Assembly (NCBI RefSeq): GCF_029867415.1
Contig: NC_081185.1
Coordinates: forward strand, 27,267,293 to 27,331,292
Origin: Vicia villosa
Lineage: Eukaryota > Streptophyta > Magnoliopsida > Fabales > Fabaceae
Reading direction: 5' to 3'
DNA: 64,000 nt
Below are positions 9,891-20,562 of the stretch, one piece after another. The notes under the pieces are model-generated. The model worked only from the letters and a program-made list of their open reading frames with translations, was not told the DNA's origin and searched no databases. A program made the position numbers and the translations under genes. Each line of letters opens with the position of its first letter. Position 1 is the first letter of the stretch.

Positions 9891-11393
9891 TGTGTAAGCA
9901 AGAATCTTTGAGATTTAATCTTGTTGCAACTCCTTGGCTAATATCACCAATAACTTTATCAATAGGATGATATCTATGAGTTCTCCATTCTTTTTGGTAG
10001 ATCATTGGTGTTTGATCATCCGGTGCCTTCACAATTGTATCATTTGAAAGTTCTTCCGGGGGTAAATCTAAAGGATCATCATCATCACAAACAACTATTT
10101 CCTCCTTGGAGGTGTTAGTCTCATCAAAAGATACATGCATGGATTCTTCAATAGTTAAAGTTCTTTTATTATAGATTCTATATGCTTTACTAGAGAGAGA
10201 GAGTAACCAAGAAATATACCTTCGTCGGATTTCTCATCAAACTTACCAAGATTGTCTTTGTCATTGTTGAGAACAAAGCACTTGCATCCAAAAATGTGAA
10301 AGTGAGCAATGTTTGGATTTCTTCCTTTGAAGAGTTCATATGGAGTCTTCTTTAAGATAGGTCTAATGATTACTCGATTTCCAACATAACATGCCGTGCT
10401 AACCGCATCGGCCCAAAAGTATTTAGGACGATTTGAATCACTAAGCATTGTTCTTGCAAGTTCCACTAGAAACCTATTCTTTCTTTCAACTACTCCATTT
10501 TGTTGTGGAGTTCTTGGTGCTGAAAAATTATGAGAGATACCATGTTCTTCACAAAATTCTTCAAATGATACATTTTGAAATTCTCCACCATGATCACTTC
10601 TTATGGATACAATCTTTAGTGACTTTTCATTTTGGATTTGTTTTGCATATTTCTTAAAAGCTTTAAAAGCATCACTTTTCTGCACAAGAAACAAAGTCCA
10701 AAAATATCTAGAATAATCATCAACAATAACTAAAGCGTATAACTTACCTCCGAAGCTTCTTGTCCTTGATGGACCAAATAGATCCATATGCAACAATTGA
10801 AGTGGTCTTGTTGTAGTCACCACATTCTTTGGTTTGAAAGATGATTTGGTTTGCTTTCCCTTTTGACATGCATCACATAGTTTATCTTTGACAAACTTTA
10901 TCTTAGGTAACCCAATAACAAGATCATGTTTGGTTAACTTATTTAAATGATCCATATGAATATGGGCTGCTCTTTTATGCCATAACCATGATTCATTATT
11001 GTTTACCAAAAGACATTTTAATTTCAAAGATAAATCATTTAAAGAAATCATAAAAATGTTATTAATTCTTGTACCTTTGAGTTTTACCTCATTGGTGACT
11101 TCATCGATGATCAAGCATTCTTCCTTAGTGAATTTGATCTTGAAGCCTTTGTCACAAAGTTGGCTAATGCTTAGGAGATTATGCTTTAGTCCTTCAACAT
11201 AAAGAACATCTTCTATGGATGTGAAAGGTGGTGCACCAACTTTGCCTTTGCCAAGAATTCTTCCCTTATTGTTGTCTCCATAAGTGACAAAACCCTTGGC
11301 CTTTAACCTTAGATCTGAAAATATGTTTAGGTCTCCCGTCATATGCTTTGAACAACCACTATCTAGATACCATAGGTTTGAAGTAGTCTTCAA
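9891..11393 (-). pseudogene. Copia protease-integrase region (RT missing)
   Basis: The largest open part (11393-10155, 412 residues) starts with WYLDSGCSKHMTGD, the Copia aspartic protease active site (DSG). The pre-integrase zinc region follows (WLWHKRAAHIHMDHL...CDACQKGKQ). The integrase core comes next with LLHMDLFGPS (first Asp), IRSDHGGEF (second Asp) and NGVVERKN (catalytic Glu), so the triad is intact. After a frameshift near 10150 the reading continues in 10140-9891 (FDETNTSKEE...THRYHPIDKVIGDISQGVATR), the linker just before RT, and is cut by the hAT-like element at 9890. Integrase inserts the cDNA into the genome. This copy cannot be autonomous because RT is missing. Confidence 0.88.
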
Positions 11394-11841
11394 GCATGCC
11401 TACAAAACAAATTAAGTTTTGTTAGGTACCCAAGTGGCTTTGGGTCCATCATAGTTAGTTCCTTTCTTCACCCATACACAATGTCCACTAGGAACACTAA
11501 AGTTCCTTACATAACAAGCATTGGGTGTGTGACCAATAATACCACAATAAAAACAAGTAGGTTCAAAGTTACTTCTATATCTAGAAGGATGAGATTTCTT
11601 CTTAACAACATTCTTCTTTTTAGGATAATGTTGCATTACTTTAGGCTTGATCACTTTCTCTTGAATTGGTTGGTTACTAGCCTTGACAAAGATAGTCTTG
11701 TTGGATCTTGGTTTATCAAATTTAGAGAAACCAAGTCCGCTCTTATCATTGGATTATCTTTGTGTGCTAAGAACATTTTCCAATCCAATTTGCCCTTTTT
11801 CATATCTTTCTAAAACACGTTTTAATTGGACAATTTGGAAG
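11394..11841 (-). pseudogene. C-terminal part of Copia gag with CCHC zinc knuckle
   Basis: This is the continuation of the gag interrupted at 16507, on the far side of the solo LTR. It reads LKRVLERYEKGQIG, then after a stop GLGFSKFDKP. At 11654-11412 it holds a complete CCHC knuckle, CFYCGIIGHTPNAC, followed by GPKATWVPNKT and a stop immediately before the protease ORF. The knuckle binds RNA in the particle. Confidence 0.8.
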
Positions 11842-12374
11842 GTAAGTGTTATACCCCAAAATTTGCCCGCATCTTTTTTCAAGAAAACTCCAATCTAAAA
11901 ATTAAGAGTCTCATATAATCATGGATTTTTATTTCAGTAAATATCCTGACATGTGAAATACTTAGTTTTTAGAATTTTACAGTATTTTGGCTTACAGTTG
12001 AATTTATTCTTACGCAAACGCCAAGTATTGTTCATTACTTCACACATGCTATTTATTTGTTTACACATAAATAGTACTGACACAATTGGTACAGAGTTAA
12101 ATCTTTTGCAGGCGCAGAATCAGGAAACTTAGACTGTACTGGTAACAAGTAGATTATTATTATCTTTTGTTTCCCATTAATTTTTGTACTATATTCCATT
12201 ATTTTCAAAATCTTTTCAAATCTCTTTTTCAAAAATCAAATCCTAACTTTATTATATACATCTCTCTTTTTCCCAACACTATCATACACTTTCTTTCAAA
12301 TCTTACTCCCACTCAAATTTTCCTTTTGTATGGAATCACTTCATTCCCCAACGTCTCTATCCTTCTTTCCATTC

Positions 12375-12382
12375 TATAAATA
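12375..12382 (+). promoter_or_regulatory. TATA box upstream of the 55-residue ORF
   Basis: TATAAATA lies 99 bp before the ATG at 12474. A start about 30 bp downstream would leave a pyrimidine-rich leader of about 65 bases, a normal plant promoter layout. Activity is inferred only. Confidence 0.45.
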
Positions 12383-12473
12383 CCTCTCATTTTTCCATAA
12401 AAATATCACATCAAATTCTAACTCATCTCTCAAATTTCTACTTCATATCCATTCTTTCTTCTTCCCCGACAAA

Positions 12474-12641
12474 ATGGCGAAGTGGTGGGAAACGTGTTTT
12501 CTTATGGTCATCACCATTGCTACGGTGATCATGTCTTTTTTCTGTCTACATATCCCTGAACACTGTGGACCTGGGATGCTTGCACTCCCAATCATCTACA
12601 TGTTATTATTTGTAGCATGGGTTATCAATCGTCATTCTTAA
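12474..12641 (+). CDS. Possible small ORF for a 55-residue two-helix membrane peptide inside the solo LTR
   Basis: The ORF starts at an ATG in good context (AAAATGGCG) and encodes MAKWWETCFLMVIT..., ending VAWVINRHS. Residues 9-25 and 35-51 are strongly hydrophobic, with a short polar loop containing His, Cys and Pro between them, so a two-pass membrane peptide is predicted. An upstream in-frame ATG (12330) lies before the TATA-derived start and is unlikely to be used. I do not recognise the peptide. No similar ORF is present in the other Ogre-type LTR of this window. It could be chance, a uORF of the element's RNA, or captured host sequence. Confidence 0.3.
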   Translation: MAKWWETCFLMVITIATVIMSFFCLHIPEHCGPGMLALPIIYMLLFVAWVINRHS

Positions 12642-14249
12642 AGTTTGCAGTGTCTCTTATTTTCTTAAATGTACCGTTTATTCGTCGTACTGTTCAATAT
12701 AGTATGTAATATTTGTACTGTCAGTATTAAATGTTGTACTATTTGTCATACTGTTGCTTAATTATTCAGATAATATTTTGTGTGTTTTATGCCAGTCAAA
12801 TATTCATTTTTCTGTGCATTAAATGATTTTCAGGGTTATTATCGGTAATTTTGCTCGCATACAGTAAATATTAGTTATTTATTATGTCTATGTTTTTTAC
12901 AAGTCATGTAAATAAACTTTCATCTTTCACATAAAACAAAAATAACAAAAAGAAAATTAACTTTGATTGTTGATTTTTTCACTCTAACTGCTACATTAAT
13001 ACCCGAACAGTCAGTTGACAGTCAAACTGCTGACAGTACAATTCTCAGTGTGTTGTACCATCAATCAAATCAAACTCTTTCAATTTCCAAATTCCAAGAT
13101 TTTTGTCCTAGAAGTCTTATGAATATCACATGATTAGCAGAGACTCAACACTGCACAAAAATCAGGTACGTTTAACTGTCTCCTACACAAATAGTCCCTG
13201 ACTAGGGTTTCTTGTTTTTATAGGAGAAACAAGTTTTTGAGACCTCAAATGGATTTCATGGACATCCATATATCTCAAAGTACCATCATACAAATTTTTA
13301 GACTTCAATTCACTCAGACGCACCGTCAGCAGCTCAAACAGTCAACAGACGACCCGTTTGACCAAAAAAAGTCAACAGACAGTCAAAAATGAATTTTTTT
13401 GTCAACATCCATATTTTGTCAAAGAATTCATCATTTAATCATTGGATGATCATAATTCATCAAGGAAAGATCAAAAATCAACAAAACCCTAAGATTCAAA
13501 ATTAGGGTTTTCTCCTAAAAAGTCAACTGAACTTTGACTGGTCATAACTCTCTCATACTTCATCCAAAAAATTCAAACCAAAGCTCATTTTGAATGAAAT
13601 CCAATTATCTTTCAAATGCAATTGATCCCATGGTCATATCATTCACCATTTGAAAAATATGAACAAAGACATTACAGGTCATTTTCAAAGTCAACAAAAA
13701 GACACTTTTTTCAAAAGGACACACAAGGAGCATCAAAACTAATTTTGACATGAGACCAAAGATATTGGTTAGAAGACTCTTTGAGGTTTCCAAAAAGTGC
13801 AAGATCTCCTTCATATGACAAAAATTGAGGGATTTACACCTTGTTGAAGTTGGCTAAATTTTGGGAAAATGCATAAAACCAACATTGCTCAAAAATGTAT
13901 TTTTTCCAAACGGGGCCAAGTTTTCATGGTTCAAACATGTTTGCCATGATATTATGGGCCTCCCACGACCAAGACAAAGCCCACACCATTTTTATCCATT
14001 TTTGGCTTAATTTTATCTTATTTTAAGATTAAATGAAAATGGAAAATGGAAGGATAATGGATAGCTTAGTTTCTAAGCATGAGTCATCCAAGAATCTTCA
14101 ATTTTCTGCAGAAGATTGAGGTACAAGGCAAGAGCATTGAAGAGAAGCAAGACTTGGTCAACAATTCAAAGGTTTTAATGTAAAAAAATCAAGAATTCAA
14201 CAAAGGCAACTAAAGGCTTCTTGGCTTCAATTCTAAGCACAACATAGCC

Positions 14250-14257
14250 TATATAAA
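14250..14257 (+). promoter_or_regulatory. Candidate main LTR promoter TATA box in the solo LTR
   Basis: TATATAAA followed by GGCTATAAC lies about 2.25 kb from the LTR 3' end. The other Ogre-type LTR has a TATA-like box (58250) about 2.5 kb from its 3' end, a similar position. Assignment as the element promoter is inference. Confidence 0.4.
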
Positions 14258-16506
14258 GGCTATAACACTTCACAAATAAAAGAGCACAAAATTAGAGCCA
14301 AACTTCAGCTTGTAACACACTTGTAATCACTTAATTTTTTCAAAGAAACTTGAAATTCGAATTTTAAGTTTAAGTCATTTTCAATACAAACTAAGCATTC
14401 AAACATCTTCCTCAAGCATCACTGAACATATTCCAATCATTTCCAAGTCTTGAAACTCACTGAACCAAGTACTACAGGTCACGATTGGTTCGAACTAAAA
14501 TCAACTTGTATCTCATAATCCACGCATGCTTAGCAAGATGTAAACATATATTTGAGCTTAGTTTGACGTGTAGATCATTTCTGGAAGTTTAATTGAGTTT
14601 TGGATGCTTGTACACGAATCTACCATTTTAGGGTTTTCTAGTTCAAATTTAGGGTTTTTAGTTAGAGCCAAAATTAGAACAAATTAAGGGCATGGTTGAA
14701 TTCAGTGGAACAAGACGAATTGAATGGACCTATCGCGCCTAATTTCTATGCCCGTTTACCCCTGGTCGCTATTTTTGCAGATTTAGGGTTCATCAATTAC
14801 AGCGCTTTTGCATAAAAGCGCTGTTAAAAGTGGTGTCTGGAGGTTGAAGACGAAGACGTGTCCTCACCCCATTGGTTCACACGCGCGCGTTTTTTTAAAT
14901 TTAATTTTTCTAATCTAGTGTGCTGCAGGTATATCACGTGTCACACGCCTTCAGGCCTTCCACCATCTGATTTCATTAATCTCCTCATCCAACGCTCTAG
15001 CCTTGCCAGTCCATGCTATAGACTCTATAACCCACCACATCTGATCACTGCTTATTTATTTTTCTATTTTATTTTAATTTTCTTGCAAAATTAATTAAAA
15101 ATAGTTTCAAAAATCCAAAAAATACACAAAAAATATTTTTAAGTTTCTAAAATAATATTTTATTTTCTGATATAAAAATATTTTATTTTTCTTCATAATT
15201 TCAATATTTTTCATAATTAATTAGTTTATATTTATATATTTGCTTTTTAATTATTTTAACCAATCAAAAAATCATAAAAAAATTTGTTCTTTATATTAAA
15301 TATTGTTTATATATTATAAACTAATTTTGTACATATTTTGAATAATTTTCTCTTCAAGTTTTAATTATTTGTGTAATTATTTATATAATTATGTATTAAT
15401 TAACTTAATGAATTTCAAATCAATTTCAAAAATTCCAAAAAAATTAGTTTTGTTTTAAAATTAATTAACAAGCATTTTGAACATATTTTTGAACTTAATT
15501 TTTAGGTTTAAAATTTATTTTCATCTTTTTTCCTCATTTTAATTTAATTAATCATGCATTAATTATAATTAAAATAAATCATAAAAAATCCAAAAACATG
15601 TCCTTTATTTTCTTGCAATTTAAATTCCTAGATAAATGTATAGGTTGTCAAATTCATGTAAATAGCGTAGTTTACATTTCCCGCACAATCAATGTAATAG
15701 CGTAGATTTATTTTCCGCATTTTACATTTCCGCATTTTAAATTCCAGCACATATAAACTGCGTGTATGCCAAAGATAAAATTGAACCGTTAGATCACTAA
15801 CTTCAAAGATAAAATATCTGAATTCAAACACAATCACATTTGCACCTCTTAAGGTACTCCCTTCTCATTCTTTTTAAAATCAAAGTCAAATTCTACTGTT
15901 TCGAGTACAAAATCGAACCTTTTGTTTATATCCGGTGAAAGGATAGATTTTTAAAGGAAATAGGATAAAGACCTTATAACTCAGGGTAGACCTCCTAATT
16001 TGTTTGCTCAAATCAAAACAAACAAATCTCTCATATATCATTGTTTTTCAAAACAAAACTTTTCAAAAAGGCAATACTTTGTATACATCCAAACAAGGAT
16101 CATTACGAAGTTAACGTTCTTTTTCCAAAACATCTTTTGAAAGATAAAAACATTTTGTATACATCCGCACAAGGATCATTGCAAATTCAATTTACAAAGG
16201 TATTTCAAACCACATACGAGCATTTCAGAGCAATTGAAAACAAGTGAGCTAAGCAAATTAAAGAGCCCATGGATAACCATGGATACAAAGGGTGCTAACA
16301 GCTTCCCTTTGTATAACCTACCCCCTTACCCAGAATTTCTTAAAGGTCTTTTTTCTGTTTCTTTTATAAACCTTTCCTTAATTGGATAAAATAAAAGGTC
16401 GGTGGCGACTCTCTGATTTTTCAAATACGAAAGCAGAAACATAAAAAGAGTCAGTTCACGTATCTCTCCGCGAGAGGTATGGCCGAAAAAGGAGGTCCAC
16501 AGTAAG

Positions 16507-17835
16507 TGATTCACAATTCTTGCATGCAACATTATCTTCTTGAACACTAATCATTTTTTCTTTGTCATCTTTATGTTCTACTTCACTTATCTTAACCTTA
16601 TCTTCTAAAGATAATATTATTTTCTTTTGAGATGAGATATTTTTATAGAGAATTTTGCATTCTTTTAATAATTCATCTATTGCACCTTGTGCACCATTAT
16701 CAAAAAGAGAATCATCATAACTAACCTCGCCTTCTTCATCGTCGGAGTGGTGTGATGCCATTAGTGCTAGGTTTGCACTTTCGTCACTATCGGAGTCCGA
16801 TGAGGAACTTACTTCATTATCTTCCCATGCTATGTAGGCCTTTTTATTTTTGAACTCCTTTTTGCCTTTGAATCCATTCTTTTTCGAAAGCTTTGGACAT
16901 TCCGGCTTTATGTGTCCTTGTTTCCCATATTCATAGCATGTAACTTCTTGTGATGAAGTGGACGCTTCTTTGTCTTTATGCTTTGAGAATTTATTTCTTT
17001 TGACATAGTTAGTATTATCAATATTACTTTTATTACCAAAAAATTTTCCTAACCTTTTTACAAGAAGCAAGAAGTTTTCATCTTCATCCGATGCATCTTT
17101 CATTTTGCTTTCTTTTGAATCTACCTTTAAAGCAATGCCTTTGTATTTCTTCTCTAAGTTCTCATGCTTTTCCAATCTTCCAACTTCCGTCTCATATTCT
17201 TGAAGTTTTTCAAATAGTGTTGCAGAAGTAAATTTTGATAAATTTTTCTTTTCGGATATCGCCGTCACTTTTGGTTTCCACTCCCTTGTCAAAAATCTGA
17301 GCACTTTAAGATTAAGTTCTTCGGTACTAAGAGTCTTACCAAGTGCCTTCAAGTGATTTGTCAAATGTACGAATCGTTTTTGCATATCGAGAATAGTTTC
17401 TCCGGGCTTCATTCTAAACAGTTCGTACTCTTGGCTTAAAGTATTCAATCTTGATCTTTTAACTTCAGTGGTACCTTCATGAGTTTCTACAAGAGTATCC
17501 CATATTTCCTTTGATGTTGTTCATGCCGATACTCGGAAAAATTCATCCATACTAAGAGCACCTTGAAGAAGATTTACCGCCTTTTTGTCAGCAAGAACCC
17601 TTTTTCTATCATTATCATCCCATGACGCTTTAGGTTTCTATGATCCAACACCATTAACGACCGTTATATGGACATGAGGACCTTGTAGGACAGCCTCCCA
17701 AACTTCTTCTCCTTGTGCTTCTAGATGAGCCTTCATTCGGATTTTCCAAAAGTCAAAATATTCACCACAAAACAATGGAGGCTTGTTGTTAGAACCACCA
17801 TATTTGAAAACCGGATTTTGATTTGCAGAAGCCAT
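16507..17835 (-). pseudogene. N-terminal part of Copia gag
   Basis: Starts at ATG 17835 (MASANQNPVFKYGG), 34 bp after the primer site, with PPLFCGEYFDFWKIRMKAHL, the conserved gag N-terminal block. In-frame stops at 17638 and near 17521 break it. The open remainder (17448 down to the insertion) contains the gag core (MKPGETILDMQKRF...LTREWKPKVTAI), a Lys-rich stretch, an acidic Ser/Asp stretch and coiled-coil-like C-terminal sequence. The zinc knuckle reads CYEYGKQGHIKPEC, in which the second zinc-binding Cys is replaced by Tyr. The frame is interrupted at 16507 by the solo LTR. Confidence 0.85.
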
Positions 17836-17868
17836 TCTGGATCTTTAGTAACAAGTTACCTATAACTT

Positions 17869-17880
17869 GCTCTGATGCCA
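17869..17880 (-). other. Primer-binding site of the minus-strand Copia element
   Basis: The minus strand reads TGGCATCAGAGC, complementary to initiator tRNA-Met with one difference from the usual TGGTATCAGAGC. It lies two bases from the LTR end at 17883. Confidence 0.85.
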
Positions 17881-17882
17881 AA

Positions 17883-19169
17883 TGTAAGTATCAGATATGC
17901 CTAAGAGGGGGGGTGAATTAGGTTTTCAAAAATTTTTGGAATGAGAATGTTTTTACTAATTTTTGGTTAAGTGTTTGAAGGCTTTTGATGGTTTTTATCT
18001 TTTTCTTTGTAATGGTGATGAAAGCGGTAAAAGCGGAAAGATAAAGAACACAACGATATATACTGGTTCCCCTCACAATCCGAGAGTACTCCAGTCCCCT
18101 TTCAAACACGAAAGAGATTTCACTATAGTTAGAATGATTGTACAAGCCTATGCCTACTATCTAACCTATAGGGTGATAAAAGGTTCTTAACACCTTTAAG
18201 ATCATTCAACACTAATGTTGATGAATAACAATCCTCTTCAAACACACCACTTACTTCCAACAATCCTGGATAGTAAGGAAACAATATTCTTTGAATTTTT
18301 TACAAGAGTTTTTGAATGAAGTTTGTAGAGCAATAGCAATCTTGGATTGATCTTCTTCTTCAAATAAACAATTCTCAAAGTGAATATAAGTGTTCACAAT
18401 GTATGCATGAAACTTTGAAAGAATTTTCAATGAAAATGTGTATAGAAAGTTTCACTTGAAAATAAGTATTTGATGAACACTTGGAAATATTGAAAGATGA
18501 AGAATATGAAACTTATTAAGTGTTAATGAAGAAGTTGATTAATGATTATGAAAGATGTAGTATATATAATGTGTTAAACACCTCTTTGAATGGTTATTTT
18601 TCCATGAAACAATGCAATGATTAAGTGGTAAGAAAACAAATTCGTTTGAATGAAATCATGCAATGGAAAAACACACTGGTTCAGTAGGAACCGGTTCCTG
18701 CCTGGGACAACCCGGTTCCTGCTGAACGTTACAGCAGAAATATTTGAATTTGGAACTGAGGAACCGGTTCCCACCTAGGGACAACCCGGTTCCTAGTAGT
18801 AAAACACATAAGTGATGAAAATTAGAATGCTGGGAACCGGTTCCCCCATAGGGACAACCCGGTTCCTAAAACCTTTATTTTGGATTTTACATATGAAAAA
18901 GGTTTTAAATGAACTTTTTAATATATGAAACTTGTAAATGATTATGATATGCATGGAAATATATTTGTGAACAATTATATGTCAAAATGAGTATTGTTTA
19001 TGCCTTTGACGCTTTAGCTCGATTCTTGAATCTTCACAATTTCTTCAAGACTTTGAAATGATGTGTTTTTGCTTAAAACTTGAAATACTTTTTGCACATC
19101 CTTTATGAAAGCTTGATGTCCATATTGTCTTCATCAAAACCAACTATGCTTGAGAAGCTTGCAATTACA
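17883..19169 (-). repeat. 5' LTR of the minus-strand Copia element
   Basis: On the + strand it starts TGTAAGTATCAGATATGCC next to the primer site and ends GCTTGCAATTACA, so the minus strand begins TG and ends CA. About 1287 bp. It contains a minus-strand TATA-like run near 18559-18569 and a threefold 73-bp palindromic module. The outer end is the least certain, because no second LTR copy survives. Confidence 0.7.
18687..18870. repeat. 73-bp module with GGAACCGGTTCC palindrome, three copies
   Basis: The perfect 12-bp palindrome GGAACCGGTTCC occurs at 18687, 18760 and 18833, exactly 73 bp apart. Each is followed about 8-12 bp later by GGGACAACCCGGTTCCT. It lies in the upstream (U3-side) part of the minus-strand LTR, a typical place for enhancer-like repeats. 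Confidence 0.9.
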
Positions 19170-19252
19170 GTCAGAAGACAAGAAGATGCTCTGCACCAAG
19201 AAGCTTGCAATTACGTTGTATTCACAAAATCAAAGATCAAAGTTAGTACTAG
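19170..19252 (+). repeat. Fragment of the SIRE-B 5' LTR, left of the SIRE-A insertion
   Basis: The sequence GACAAGAAGATGCTCTGCAC ... TATTCACAAAATCAAAGATC matches the SIRE-B 3' LTR at about 50895-50990. The first roughly 315 bp of that LTR are missing, where the minus-strand Copia begins. The LTR continues at 40519 after SIRE-A. The last five bases, ACTAG, are the SIRE-A target duplication. Confidence 0.85.
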
Positions 19253-19831
19253 TGTTAGAACAAGATTTGTTCTGATCAATTATCTTAGTTTTGATGATAA
19301 CAATAATATGAATTTTGCTTAAGATTATATGGTACTCTAATCCAATGCAATTTCCTTTTCAGGAAATATATAAAGAGTATGCATAATTCAGCGCTCAGAA
19401 GCTTTGTCTCAAATGGTTCAGCATGCAACATCAGAACATGGTCTGGCAAGACATCAGAAGATGGTCGAAGCAGAATCAGAACATGGGTCTATGGAAGCAT
19501 CAGAAGAACAAGAGAACAGAAGCACTGAAGTTCTGATGGTATCACGCTCAGAAGCACTTCAAGGTCAGAAGATCAGAAGATGCTTTGCACCAAGCTGTTT
19601 GACTCTGATGATATTCAAACGTTGTATTCACAAACATCAGATCAGAAGGAAGTACAAGTGGCAAGCTACGCTGACTGACAAAAGGAACGTTAAAAGCTAT
19701 TATAGGCTACGTCAGTAGACACAGCGTGAACAAGGCTCGAGGTAGTTGACAAAAGCGTATAACATTAAATGCGATGCTGTACGGAACACGCAAAGCATTA
19801 AATGCACTCAACGGTCATCTTCTCCAACGCC

Positions 19832-19839
19832 TATAAATA
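19832..19839 (+). promoter_or_regulatory. SIRE-A LTR TATA box
   Basis: TATAAATA in the middle of the LTR, in the context GCCTATAAATATGAAG. The same site occurs in the 3' LTR (39869) and, as TATATATA, in the SIRE-B LTRs (40705), so position is conserved between the two families. Confidence 0.65.
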
Positions 19840-20096
19840 TGAAGTTCTGATGAGAAGCAAGGTTTATGATTTTAATGATTCTAACGATTCTGCACCAAAA
19901 CAACTCATATTAACTTGCTGAAACTCTGTTCTATTCAAAGCTCAGAATCTTCATCTTCATCAAAGCTCACTACATTGCTGTTGTAATATATTAGTGAGAT
20001 TAAGCTTAAACGTTAAGAGAAATATCACAGTTTGTGATTATAGCTTTTAAGAAGCAATTGTAATACTCTTAGAATTGATTACATTAAGTTGTAAGG

Positions 20097-20285
20097 AACT
20101 AGAGTGATCGTGTGGATCAGAATACTCTAGGAAGTCTTAGAGGTTATCTAAGCAGGTTGTAACTAGAGTGATCGTGTGGATCAGTATACTCTAGAAAGTC
20201 TTAGAGGGTATCTAAGCAGTTGTTCCTGGAGTGATCAGTGTGTGATCAGAAGACTCTGGAAGACTTAGTTGCTGACTAAGTGGAG
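20097..20285 (+). repeat. Three tandem inverted-repeat modules in the SIRE-A LTR
   Basis: Units of about 64 bp begin at 20097, 20161 and 20224. Each has the form CTAGAGTGATC ... GATCAGTATACTCTAG, that is two facing arms that could pair, followed by AAGTCTTAGAGG..CTAAG. The same array is in the 3' LTR (about 40134-40322), and SIRE-B LTRs have two copies (about 40930-41060). Confidence 0.85.
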
Positions 20286-20478
20286 AACCATTGTAATCCG
20301 TGCGATTAGTGGATTAAATCCTCAGTTGAGGTAAATCATCTCTGCGGGGGTGGACTGGAGTAGTTTAGTTAACAACGAACCAGGATAAAAATAACTGTGC
20401 AATTTATTTTTATCTGTCTAGTTTTTAAAGCTACACTTATTCAAACCCCCCTTTCTAAGTGTTTTTCTATCCTTCAAT

Positions 20479-20490
20479 TGGCATCAGAGC
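20479..20490 (+). other. SIRE-A primer-binding site
   Basis: TGGCATCAGAGC, two bases after the 5' LTR end, complementary to initiator tRNA-Met with one difference from the usual motif. It is followed by GCCGGTTCTA, as in SIRE-B. Confidence 0.88.
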
Positions 20491-20562
20491 GCCGGTTCTA
20501 AGGTGCAAGCACTTAACCGTGTTTAGAAAAGATTTAGGAAGAGAAAAACGCTTCAGTAAAAG

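Larger units (their letters stand above)
11847..16501 (+). mobile_element. Solo LTR of an Ogre/Tat-type Gypsy element, 4655 bp
   Basis: It begins TGTTATACCCCAAAATTTGC and ends GGAGGTCCACA, the TG...CA rule for LTRs. The 5 bp on each side are identical (GTAAG at 11842-11846 and 16502-16506), a perfect target duplication. The start resembles the other large LTR in the window (TGTTGCACCCTAAAATTTT at 56386). The ends share GGTGCTAACA-CTTCCC (16291; 60598) and GTGGCGACTCT (16403; 60722). There is no primer site, polypurine tract or polyprotein, so this is one LTR left by LTR-LTR recombination. It sits in the gag of the minus-strand Copia element. Confidence 0.9.
9891..19169 (-). mobile_element. 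Ty1/Copia retrotransposon, 3' half lost, split by an Ogre-type solo LTR
   Basis: Reading leftward: 5' LTR (19169-17883), primer site (17880-17869), gag (from 17835), the solo-LTR insertion (16501-11847), the end of gag with a second zinc knuckle, protease and integrase (to 9891). The element stops abruptly at the hAT-like element. Reverse transcriptase, RNase H and the 3' LTR are absent. Its outer boundary at 19169/19170 abuts a truncated SIRE LTR, so it may have inserted into that LTR, with the other half since lost. Confidence 0.85.
19253..20476 (+). repeat. SIRE-A 5' LTR (1224 bp)
   Basis: Starts TGTTAGAACAAGATTTG and ends TATCCTTCA. A TATA box (TATAAATA, 19832-19839) marks the likely promoter. 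Three inverted-repeat modules lie at 20097-20285. Matches the 3' LTR over the full length. Confidence 0.95.

Noticed and set aside
12330..12473. Longer 103-residue version of the LTR ORF starting at 12330
   Set aside because: The upstream ATG precedes the TATA box and its expected start site, so the ATG at 12474 is preferred.
19404..19718. 104-residue ORF inside the SIRE-A LTR (and the copy at 39441-39755)
   Set aside because: It lies upstream of the TATA box, has no recognisable domain, and SIRE-B LTRs do not keep the frame.
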